In this document: positions 1-5,323 of the stretch, piece after piece
Layout of the letters: every line of letters begins with the position of its first letter
How positions within the stretch are numbered: position 1 is the first letter of the stretch
NCBI GenBank assembly: GCA_947254385.1
Contig: CAMYCP010000101.1
Location: 1-5,329 of the forward strand
Length of the DNA stretch: 5,329 nt
Origin: an uncultured Filifactor sp.
Lineage (GTDB): Bacteria; Bacillota; Clostridia; Peptostreptococcales; Filifactoraceae
Reading direction: 5' to 3'
Position numbers and translations under genes: made by a program
Notes under the pieces: model-generated
What the model saw: only the letters and a program-made list of their open reading frames with translations
Databases searched by the model: none
What the model was told of the DNA's origin: nothing

Positions 1-46
1 AGATGCTCAGGAGTCTCGTGGGCTCGGAGATGTGTATAAGAGACAG
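1..46. other. Nextera sequencing adapter (library artefact, not genomic)
   Basis: Bases 28-46 are exactly the 19-base Tn5 mosaic end used in Nextera libraries (AGATGTGTATAAGAGACAG). Bases 13-27 (GTCTCGTGGGCTCGG) are the Nextera read-2 adapter stem. Bases 5-12 (GCTCAGGA) sit where the i7 index belongs, and their reverse complement TCCTGAGC is, from memory, the index called N704. Bases 1-4 (AGAT) match the end of the P7 primer. The order P7 end, index, stem, mosaic end is that of a library molecule, so these bases should be trimmed. They should not be read as a natural Tn5/IS50 end. Confidence 0.98.
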
Positions 47-101
47 TCATAAAATATTGTAAAAACAAGCAACTAAGCCTATTTCCATTTTCTAATTAAA
101 T

Positions 102-130
102 TTGTAAAAATTTCCTTAATACCGTATAAT
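102..130 (+). promoter_or_regulatory. Probable sigma-A promoter of the SLH gene
   Basis: A -35-like TTGTAA (102-107) is followed after exactly 17 bases by a perfect -10 TATAAT (125-130). Transcription would start near 137, giving a leader of about 67 bases before the ATG at 204. There is no extended -10 TG. The call rests on consensus match, ideal spacing and position only. Confidence 0.7.
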
Positions 131-151
131 TTAAAGTGAATTTATAAATTT

Positions 152-173
152 ATTTCCTGTTACATAAGGAAAT
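152..173 (+). promoter_or_regulatory. Small hairpin in the leader of the SLH gene
   Basis: ATTTCCT (152-158) and AGGAAAT (167-173) form a 7-bp inverted repeat around an 8-base loop, between the predicted transcription start and the ribosome binding site. No T-run follows, so it is not a terminator. It could stabilise the mRNA or be an operator-like dyad. In such AT-rich sequence it could also be chance. Confidence 0.3.
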
Positions 174-203
174 CATTTTATTCATATTTGAAAGGAGTTT
201 TAT

Positions 204-1160
204 ATGCAAAGAAAAAAAAGCATGGCTTTAATTTTAATGTGTGTCATTGCGCTTTTTTCTACCGGTTCGGTTTTCGCCCAGGATTTTACAGATATGAAAG
301 AGCATTGGGCACAAGGCGCTGTAAAGTATATAACCGATGAAGGCGTTATGAGCGGCTATCCCGACGGTACTTTCAAACCGTCCAGGCCGATAACGAAAAT
401 AGAGAGCATATCCATGATATGTCGTTTATTTTTGCCGGAAGAAATTGAAGACGTGTATCAACAAAATGCGGATAAGTATCAAACTATGCTGGATAATGCA
501 AAGATTCCCGCATGGGCGCAAAAAAACATGGTGTTCGCCATGGAAAAAAAGTTTTTTTCTCCCGCAAGCATAAACAAGTTTATGGTTTCATCAAAGGGAA
601 CACTTGTTGCGAGTTTATCTTTCCGTCAGGAATTTATAATGCTCTTGGGTAACGCCTTAAACTTTAGAAACGATTTTTCAAGCGCTCCGGTACTCAGCTA
701 TACGGATAAAGCTCAAATAGGAACTCAAGCCGTACCATATGTAGATGTTGCTGTACAAAAAGGAATAATCTCGGGTACGGGAACTTTTAATCCCAAGCGT
801 CAACTCACCAGAGCGGATGCGGCGGTAATGTTGTTTAATGCATACAAATATTCGGATAAAGCCAAAGAACCGACTTACGTAGCCGAAGATCCTACAAAAG
901 TTACGGGCAAACTCACAGCAATTGTGATAAACGGTGAAATAACAACGCTGGTAGTTCTTGCCGACAAGAAGACAGAAAAAGCATACACCGTATCCGCCAA
1001 AGATTCAATCGTTACGCTAGACGGTCAAATTGCTCTTCTGTCAGATTTACAGACGGAAATGAATGTTACACTCAAATTTGAAGGTGATAAGATAGTTTCA
1101 ATCGAGGCTATGTCGCCTATAAATAAAAATGATACGGAAGTACCAAAAGTTGAACAATAA
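204..1160 (+). CDS. Secreted SLH-domain cell-wall protein, 318 aa
   Basis: Secreted protein expected to bind the cell wall non-covalently; SLH modules typically bind pyruvylated secondary cell-wall polysaccharide. Residues 1-25 are a Sec signal peptide with basic MQRKK, a hydrophobic core and likely cleavage after VFA. SLH module 1 is about 28-76 (FTDMKEHWA, then GVMSGYPDGTFKP, then ITKIES). A degenerate second module is about 101-152 (IPAWAQKNMVFAMEK, SFRQEFIMLL) and lacks the usual GYPDGTF core. Module 3 is about 165-215 (VPYVDVAVQKGIISG, TFNPKRQLTRADA). Residues 232-305 look like a small beta-rich domain of unknown role, and the tail after 306 is polar. The start is set by AAAGGAG at 191-197, six bases before the ATG. 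The gene is monocistronic, between its own promoter and terminator. Family assignment is firm, but the specific role (S-layer component, wall enzyme partner or other) cannot be told because no catalytic domain is visible. Confidence 0.93.
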   Translation: MQRKKSMALILMCVIALFSTGSVFAQDFTDMKEHWAQGAVKYITDEGVMSGYPDGTFKPSRPITKIESISMICRLFLPEEIEDVYQQNADKYQTMLDNAKIPAWAQKNMVFAMEKKFFSPASINKFMVSSKGTLVASLSFRQEFIMLLGNALNFRNDFSSAPVLSYTDKAQIGTQAVPYVDVAVQKGIISGTGTFNPKRQLTRADAAVMLFNAYKYSDKAKEPTYVAEDPTKVTGKLTAIVINGEITTLVVLADKKTEKAYTVSAKDSIVTLDGQIALLSDLQTEMNVTLKFEGDKIVSIEAMSPINKNDTEVPKVEQ

Positions 1161-1240
1161 TAAAAATGATACGAAGGTTCCAAATTGAACAATAATAAAA
1201 ATGATGCGGAAGTCACAAAAGTTGAACAATAATAGAAATA
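1122..1240 (+). repeat. Three tandem copies of a ~37-bp unit spanning the SLH stop codon
   Basis: Copies start at 1122, 1159 and 1194 with AATAAAAATGAT and end in TTGAACAATAA; a partial fourth (AATAGAAAT) begins at 1231. Copy 1 encodes the last 12 residues (NKNDTEVPKVEQ) plus the stop. Copy 3, read alone from 1194, would encode NKNDAEVTKVEQ and a stop. Copy 2 is two bases shorter and would read NKNDTKVPN then stop. Copies 2 and 3 therefore lie after the stop, as 3' untranslated sequence before the terminator. The pattern suggests serial duplication of the gene's 3' end followed by drift. Confidence 0.9.
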
Positions 1241-1270
1241 TCGGAGATTATATAACCTCCGATTTTTTTT
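1240..1270 (+). terminator. Rho-independent terminator of the SLH gene
   Basis: A 7-bp stem, ATCGGAG (1240-1246) with CTCCGAT (1257-1263), encloses a 10-base AT-rich loop and runs straight into eight T residues (1263-1270). It lies 80 bases after the stop codon, just beyond the tandem repeats. On the minus strand an A-run precedes the stem and only a weak T-rich stretch follows. It may therefore act poorly, if at all, for transcripts coming from the transporter operon. Confidence 0.85.
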
Positions 1271-1349
1271 ATTTTTATACTTATTTACTTTTAAAAATGT
1301 AGCGTATATGATCTAAATTTATCATAACATTGAATGACAAAAACTTCTA

Positions 1350-1520
1350 AAGGTGAACTACACACGAATCTAAAAATTTGGTGCTTCTTGCTTCATCCTC
1401 TGACTTACGTTTCGTAATCTATAAGAGATTACTCTTCCGTCTTACGTAAAGTTCACAAGCGTAGATTCGGGTAGTTCCTACCCTACAATAGGTATAGAAA
1501 ACTTAGGTTTAGTTTTCCGC
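1350..1520 (-). mobile_element. Decayed right end of an IS200/IS605 (IS1341-type) element
   Basis: Read on the minus strand, the region has the layout of the 3' end of a TnpB element: a tnpB tail, several compact hairpins, a terminal hairpin over the stop codon, then GTAGTTCAC, a motif I recall at such right ends. The terminal hairpin has decayed: CAC (1363-1365) still pairs with GTG (1381-1383) and AA (1367-1368) with TT (1378-1379), but intervening pairs are lost. In intact relatives this segment also encodes the guide (omega/reRNA) scaffold. The right boundary is near 1350-1353. The left end is not identified; hairpins up to 1581 may belong to the element or to a deletion derivative. No transposase gene remains. 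Confidence 0.6.
1370..1489 (-). pseudogene. tnpB: 3' fragment of tnpB, with two in-frame stops
   Basis: One minus-strand frame, from 1489 down to a TAG at 1370-1372, reads IVG, stop, ELPESTLVNFT, stop, then DGRVISYRLRNVSQRMKQEA followed by PNF and the terminal stop. From memory this resembles the tail of IS1341-type TnpB proteins, where VGQELPE...TPVE is followed by a variable stretch ending in KQEAP just inside the terminal hairpin. The first stop (TAG, 1478-1480) lies where a CAG glutamine codon is expected, one transition away. The second is a TAA at 1442-1444. The catalytic RuvC-like and zinc-finger parts are absent; upstream the frame is open only briefly and resembles nothing I know. 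Such TnpB proteins are RNA-guided nucleases, but this fragment cannot encode one. The resemblance is from pattern memory, not alignment. Confidence 0.6.
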
Positions 1521-1653
1521 TGCGACACATTATACTACAAAAAACTATCTGTGTCGATTCATCTCACGAACCTAAAGGTTCATAGATTTCTTGACACTAT
1601 CTTTAAAATCAATACTACAATTTCTTATGCAAATCGGTATCAATTTTTTTAAT

Positions 1654-3675
1654 TTATGCAGCCGTAGGAGTTTTATTCAGGAATTTTTGGCTTGCAAATA
1701 CGAGTGCTAATATTCCAAGTCCTATAAGGTCGCTTATAAGTCCGGGTGCCAAGAGTGACAACGATGCAATAAACATAAGTACTCTTTGCCAAGCACGTGT
1801 TTTGCCGAACATATATCCTTCAACCGCACCCGCAAGGCAGAGCGTTCCAATCAAGGCCGTTGCCATTGTAGGTAATGCCGCCGTTATCGGAAGCCAATTT
1901 ACGGTAGTCCCTTCTATGGATTTTACCATGATAAGGTCGGAATTTATTGCAAACACATACGGTATTATGAACGCACCGCTTGCGAGTTTGAATGCCTGAA
2001 TGCCCGTCTTCATCGAGTTTGCTCCCGCAATACCCGCACCGGCATAAGCCGCTAAGGCAACAGGAGGTGTTACGTCGGCAACAACGCCGAAATAAAGTAT
2101 GAACAGGTGAGCCGCCATAAGATTTACATTAAGTTTGGTTATGGCAGGCACAGCCATTGTAGCAAGTACTATATATTTTGCCGTGGTCGGAAGTCCCATG
2201 CCCAAGATAAGCGACGCCACCATAGTAAGCATCAGAGTCGGTATAAGTTGTCCGTGAGCTACCTGAACAATAAGTTCCGCAATACGTAAACCGAATCCCG
2301 TAAGTGTAACGACACCTACTATCATACCCGCACACGCACACGCGCACGCCACACCGAGTGACGATCTTGCTCCGCTATCCAGCGCCTCAACTATTTTACG
2401 AGCATCAAACGACTTGTCTTTTTTTATTAAAGACGCCCCGCCCGCTATCACGACAGCGGTTGCTATACCGCCCAGTGCTGAAAGCATAGGAGTTTTTTGA
2501 GCGATTAACATAGCTATAATAACTATGATCGGAATTACCAAATATCCTTTTTCTTTAAATATTTTGGATAATTTCGGAAGTTGATCCTTAGGAAGTCCTT
2601 TAAGTCCAAGTTTGCAGGCTTCCAAGTGAACCATCGTACCTACCGCTATATAATAAAGTACCGCAGGTATAACCGCCGCTCTTATTATATCAACATATTT
2701 AAATCCTGTAAAATCCGCCATTATAAATGCCGCAGCACCCATAACGGGAGGCATTATCTGTCCACCTGTAGATGAGGTTGCTTCAACCGCTCCCGCATAG
2801 TACGGCTTATAACCTACTTTTTTCATCAGCGGAATGGTAAACGCTCCGGTAGTAACGGTATTTGCAACCGATGAACCGGAAATCGAACCCATCAGACCCG
2901 AAGACAAAACGCTCGTCATAGCGGGGCCCGAACGAGTACTGCCGGTTAAAGCATAAGCAAAATCTATAAAAAATTGACCTACGCCGGTTTTATCAAGTAC
3001 CGAACCGAAAAGTATAAACATGAAAACGAAAGTCGCCGACACGCCCAAAGGTGTCCCCATTATACCTTCAGTTGTAAAATACATATGACCTACTATACGG
3101 CGTATATTAAACCCTCTATGCGCAAGTATCCCCGGCATTGAACGTCCGAAATACGCATACAGTAAAAACACTATTGTAACTATAGGAAGTTCAGGCCCTA
3201 CAACACGTCTGGTAACTTCCAGCGTCATCAATATGGAAAGCACGCCCAAAACCATATCCATTTGATTGAGCTTGCCGCCCTTTAATGTTATGGCATCTAC
3301 ATTGAAAAACACATAGCCCCAAACGGCAATGCTTATAATCACGAACACCCAGTCCAAAATACTCGGTTTGTTCTTATCGGATTTTGAAGTTGCGGGATAA
3401 ATTAAAAAACCGAGGGTAAAAGCGAATATCATGTGAAGTGATCTTTGACGCATCGCAAGCAACGTTCCGCGTGCCGCCGTGTATAAATGGAAAATACTCA
3501 TCAATACGGCAACTATCATAACAAAACGCGCTACAGCTCCCGACAGATTTCTAAGTTTTGAAGAATCTTTGTCGTATTTGAGCATAAGCTCGTCCACATC
3601 GTGTTTTTCAACGTCGGACATATCAATTGATTGAGTATCTTCGGTGTTTTTATTCATATCTTTATCTTTAGCCAT
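1654..3675 (-). CDS. TRAP transporter fused permease (4TM/12TM, TAXI type), 673 aa
   Basis: Integral membrane permease in which the small (DctQ-like) and large (DctM-like) TRAP subunits are one chain, the usual form in TRAP-TAXI systems. It should import the ligand delivered by the binding lipoprotein, driven by an ion gradient (Na+ in characterised TRAP systems). Residues 1-47 are charged and cytoplasmic. Hydrophobic segments start near 48, 79, 109 and 140 (the small-subunit part). The large-subunit part carries GSISGSSVANTVTTGAFTIP (263-282), STGGQIMPPVMGAAAFIM (302-319), GMGLPTTAKYIVLATMAVPA (492-511) and DVTPPVALAAYAGAGIAG (534-551), all typical of the DctM/fused family. Two further hydrophobic segments follow 597. 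Length and C-terminus look complete. The ATG at 3675 has GGAGG at 3683-3687, seven bases upstream. It overlaps the DUF1850 gene by eight bases, so translation is probably coupled. Residues 443-449 are an Ala-Cys alternation. The substrate cannot be deduced. Confidence 0.95.
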   Translation of the reverse strand: MAKDKDMNKNTEDTQSIDMSDVEKHDVDELMLKYDKDSSKLRNLSGAVARFVMIVAVLMSIFHLYTAARGTLLAMRQRSLHMIFAFTLGFLIYPATSKSDKNKPSILDWVFVIISIAVWGYVFFNVDAITLKGGKLNQMDMVLGVLSILMTLEVTRRVVGPELPIVTIVFLLYAYFGRSMPGILAHRGFNIRRIVGHMYFTTEGIMGTPLGVSATFVFMFILFGSVLDKTGVGQFFIDFAYALTGSTRSGPAMTSVLSSGLMGSISGSSVANTVTTGAFTIPLMKKVGYKPYYAGAVEATSSTGGQIMPPVMGAAAFIMADFTGFKYVDIIRAAVIPAVLYYIAVGTMVHLEACKLGLKGLPKDQLPKLSKIFKEKGYLVIPIIVIIAMLIAQKTPMLSALGGIATAVVIAGGASLIKKDKSFDARKIVEALDSGARSSLGVACACACAGMIVGVVTLTGFGLRIAELIVQVAHGQLIPTLMLTMVASLILGMGLPTTAKYIVLATMAVPAITKLNVNLMAAHLFILYFGVVADVTPPVALAAYAGAGIAGANSMKTGIQAFKLASGAFIIPYVFAINSDLIMVKSIEGTTVNWLPITAALPTMATALIGTLCLAGAVEGYMFGKTRAWQRVLMFIASLSLLAPGLISDLIGLGILALVFASQKFLNKTPTAA

Positions 3676-4195
3676 ACATACACCTCCAAATTAACAATTT
3701 TATTATCGAAGTTTGTTCCACTTTAAAACTTAAAGCCTCTCTCGGGTCTGAAAAACTTAAAAACGGTTTTTCTTTACCCGCTATGGACAGACGATGATTT
3801 GCGATAACCGCACCCGTTCGATATGTAATTTCGTCAAACGGCTTATTTATATCGTAAAGAGTGAATATATTATTTTCATACTTAAACTTATAATCGGTCG
3901 TGCTGGGAAGTCCCGCTCCCTGAGAATGATAGCGCTGCTCCATAAGTATGAGTTTTCCTTTGTCCGTACGATACCATTCACTCGTCTCGGTTTTCATGAC
4001 TGAATGAGTATATATAATTCCTATATATGAATCTTTGCTTAAAACTCTCGCCAATTTTACTTCGTGCGTAAACCTATCCCTTATAATCAAAGAATCCGTC
4101 TTATAAAAACAGAGACCTATAAATATAGCAACGATAAGGCAGGAGAAAACAACTCCCGCCTTATTTGCCGAAAAACTATTTTGCTTTTTGTTCAT
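3668..4195 (-). CDS. DUF1850 domain protein, membrane-anchored, 175 aa
   Basis: Function unknown. The family commonly sits beside TRAP-TAXI genes, so it may be an accessory subunit or help assembly; that is inference. Residues 1-12 are basic, 13-31 form one hydrophobic segment (AGVVFSCLIVAIFIGLCFY), and the remainder should be extracytoplasmic. The DUF1850 signature is clear: IGIIYTHSVMKTETSEWYR (58-76), then ILMEQRYHSQGAGLPSTTDY (83-102), then an IANHRLSI strand (131-138). I chose ATG 4195, which overlaps the end of the binding-protein gene by 20 bases. An in-frame TTG at 4228 would add 11 residues but has no good ribosome binding site. The ATG also has only a distant GGGAG 15 bases upstream, so initiation probably relies on coupling to the preceding gene. 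The 3' end contains the ribosome binding site and start of the permease gene and closes with WRCMYG. Confidence 0.88.
   Translation of the reverse strand: MNKKQNSFSANKAGVVFSCLIVAIFIGLCFYKTDSLIIRDRFTHEVKLARVLSKDSYIGIIYTHSVMKTETSEWYRTDKGKLILMEQRYHSQGAGLPSTTDYKFKYENNIFTLYDINKPFDEITYRTGAVIANHRLSIAGKEKPFLSFSDPREALSFKVEQTSIIKLLIWRCMYG
3683..3687 (-). promoter_or_regulatory. Ribosome binding site of the permease, inside the DUF1850 gene
   Basis: GGAGG on the minus strand lies seven bases before ATG 3675-3673 and wholly within the DUF1850 reading frame. It fixes the permease start. Another ATG at 3679-3677 is in the DUF1850 frame and is followed within three codons by its stop, so it is not the start. 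Confidence 0.85.
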
Positions 4196-5237
4196 CGAAA
4201 TACTTTTGTGCTCCCGGGTGTACTTCAATACTCATACCGTCAAGTGCCGTTTCAAGAGAAAGATCCTTTCCTCTTGCGTGAGCGTTGCCAATATCTTCAA
4301 GGTGTTCAAATATTGATTTGGTGATATTGTAAGCCATTTCATCACTCATGCTCTTATTTACTACGAGCATTGATTTAACTGCAAGTACGGGGATATCAGC
4401 TTTTTGATTTCTGTATTCCGTCGGGGTAATTTTTTGATATGTGTAATAAGGATATTTTTCGATAAGTTTTTTTGCAACTTCTTCATCAACCGGAACAAGG
4501 TGAATATCATACGTCGTTGCAAGTTCAGTTATGGAAGATGTAGGAACACCTGTTACCGCAAATGCGGCGTCGATTTGTCCGTTTTTAATTTGGTCAGCCG
4601 ATTCAGCAAACGACAAAAAGTCGGTTTTTGCAAAATCATCGTAAGTCATGCCGTAAGCTTCCACGATTTGACGTCCGTTAACTTCCACGCTGGAACCCGG
4701 AGCGCCTACCGCAACTCTCTTTCCTTTAAGATCCTTTACGCTGTTTATTCCCGATGCGTCGGATGCTATGATATGCACAACTTCAGGATATACACACGCA
4801 ACGCCTCTAAGGTCGTCATATGTTCCGGCAACCGCCTTATCGGAATCGGGATTCGAAGGATCGAAAAATTCTTTGCCGTTTACCGCATAGTACGCAACGT
4901 CATTTTGTATGAAAGCTATTTCAGCGTCGCCGTTGTGAATTAACTGTACATTTTCAATAGATGCGCCGGTAGCCTGAGCATTAGCTTGTACCCCGATATT
5001 AGAATTGTTTAAAGCCGTAGCGATAGCTCCGCCTAAAGGATAATATGTGCCGCCCGTACCGCCTGTCGCAATTGAAATAAATCCGCCGTTGTCGGCAGGT
5101 TTTTCAGCTTCAGTAGTTTTTTCAGTTCCTGTTTCTCCTCCGGTAGTTTCTCCGCCGGTTGTACCGCCACCGCAACCTGTAAGCGCAATAGCTGAAATCA
5201 TCATTAAACTTAAAGCCACAGCAAATTTTTTCTTCAT
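4176..5237 (-). CDS. TRAP-TAXI solute-binding lipoprotein, 353 aa
   Basis: Extracellular substrate-binding component of the TRAP-TAXI transporter, anchored by lipid. Residues 1-21 are a lipoprotein signal peptide (MKKK, hydrophobic core) and ALTGC is the lipobox, with Cys22 the modified residue. Residues 23-50 are a flexible Gly/Thr/Glu linker with a repeated GGETT-like pattern. The TAXI domain runs from about 53 to 346: FISIATGGTGGTYYPLGGAI (53-72) is the family signature, followed by VGAPGSSVEVNGRQ (177-190), DAAFAVTGVPTSSITELA (223-240) and the usual C-terminal HPGAQKYF (340-347). Some characterised TAXI proteins bind glutamate or 2-oxoglutarate, but the ligand here is unknown. I chose ATG 5237 because AGGAGG lies six bases before it. 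A GTG at 5270 in the same frame would add 11 residues (through RRKK) and is less likely. First gene of the operon, overlapping the DUF1850 gene by 20 bases. Confidence 0.95.
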   Translation of the reverse strand: MKKKFAVALSLMMISAIALTGCGGGTTGGETTGGETGTEKTTEAEKPADNGGFISIATGGTGGTYYPLGGAIATALNNSNIGVQANAQATGASIENVQLIHNGDAEIAFIQNDVAYYAVNGKEFFDPSNPDSDKAVAGTYDDLRGVACVYPEVVHIIASDASGINSVKDLKGKRVAVGAPGSSVEVNGRQIVEAYGMTYDDFAKTDFLSFAESADQIKNGQIDAAFAVTGVPTSSITELATTYDIHLVPVDEEVAKKLIEKYPYYTYQKITPTEYRNQKADIPVLAVKSMLVVNKSMSDEMAYNITKSIFEHLEDIGNAHARGKDLSLETALDGMSIEVHPGAQKYFDEQKAK

Positions 5238-5243
5238 TTTTTT

Positions 5244-5249
5244 CCTCCT
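5244..5249 (-). promoter_or_regulatory. Strong ribosome binding site of the TAXI lipoprotein
   Basis: A perfect AGGAGG on the minus strand, followed by six A residues and then ATG 5237-5235. It decides the start in favour of this ATG over the upstream in-frame GTG at 5270-5268. Confidence 0.88.
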
Positions 5250-5256
5250 ATTTTTA

Positions 5257-5280
5257 ATATTTTCTCTCACCTGAAAATAT
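5257..5280 (-). promoter_or_regulatory. Hairpin in the transporter operon leader
   Basis: On the minus strand ATATTTTC (5280-5273) and GAAAATAT (5264-5257) form a perfect 8-bp stem with loop AGGTGAGA. It sits between a second Shine-Dalgarno-like GGAGGTG (5290-5284) and the AGGAGG of the lipoprotein gene. The alternative GTG start (5270-5268) lies in its loop. No T-run follows, so it is not a simple terminator. It could affect mRNA stability or translation of the operon; no known riboswitch or T-box pattern is recognised. Confidence 0.45.
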
Positions 5281-5317
5281 CTTCACCTCCGCTTGTTATG
5301 TAGTATTTTTTTAATTC

Positions 5318-5323
5318 ATTATA
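5318..5323 (-). promoter_or_regulatory. Probable -10 element of the transporter operon
   Basis: A perfect TATAAT on the minus strand, 80 bases upstream of ATG 5237, would start transcription near 5311 and give a leader of about 75 bases. The matching -35 would lie around 5341-5346, outside the window, so only half of the promoter can be judged. Confidence 0.5.

Larger units (their letters stand above)
1271..1653. other. Intergenic region without an intact gene; hairpin-rich
   Basis: Convergent spacer between the SLH terminator and the end of the transporter operon. Bases 1271-1340 are AT-rich, with only a weak 6-bp dyad (1307-1312 with 1321-1326). Bases about 1350-1490 hold the tnpB and element-end remnant listed separately. 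Dyads seen are GTAATCT/AGATTAC (1414-1420, 1426-1432), GGGTAG/CTACCC (1469-1474, 1478-1483), GAAAACT/AGTTTTC (1497-1503, 1511-1517), CGACACA/TGTGTCG (1523-1529, 1550-1556, 20-base loop) and GAACCT/AGGTTC (1568-1573, 1576-1581). None is followed by a convincing T-run on the minus strand, so I find no clear terminator for the operon here. Confidence 0.75.

Noticed and set aside
28..46. Tn5/IS50 mosaic end suggesting a natural transposon
   Set aside because: It is continuous with the synthetic Nextera stem, index and P7 end, so it is a library adapter.
1025..1216. 63-residue minus-strand frame over the end of the SLH gene
   Set aside because: It is antisense to the SLH gene and its repeats, with no ribosome binding site judged convincing and no recognisable content.
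1122..1240. Tandem repeats as a CRISPR array
   Set aside because: The units are directly adjacent with no spacers and derive from the coding tail of the SLH gene.
1523..1556. CGACACA/TGTGTCG dyad as a terminator of the transporter operon
   Set aside because: The loop is 20 bases and no T-run follows the stem on the minus strand.
4196..4228. TTG at 4228 as start of the DUF1850 gene
   Set aside because: It would extend the protein by 11 residues further into the binding-protein gene without a good ribosome binding site; ATG 4195 directly precedes the basic and membrane segment.
4404..4943. 179-residue plus-strand reading frame opposite the binding-protein gene
   Set aside because: It lies wholly inside a well-supported minus-strand gene, has a Cys/Arg-rich non-protein-like composition, and resembles no family I know.
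5047..5274. Proline/valine-rich plus-strand frame of 75 residues
   Set aside because: It is the reverse of the Gly/Thr linker and signal peptide of the TAXI lipoprotein; its low complexity mirrors that linker.
5257..5280. Leader hairpin as a riboswitch or T-box
   Set aside because: The leader is only about 75 bases, with no conserved aptamer core, T-box sequence or terminator/antiterminator pair visible.
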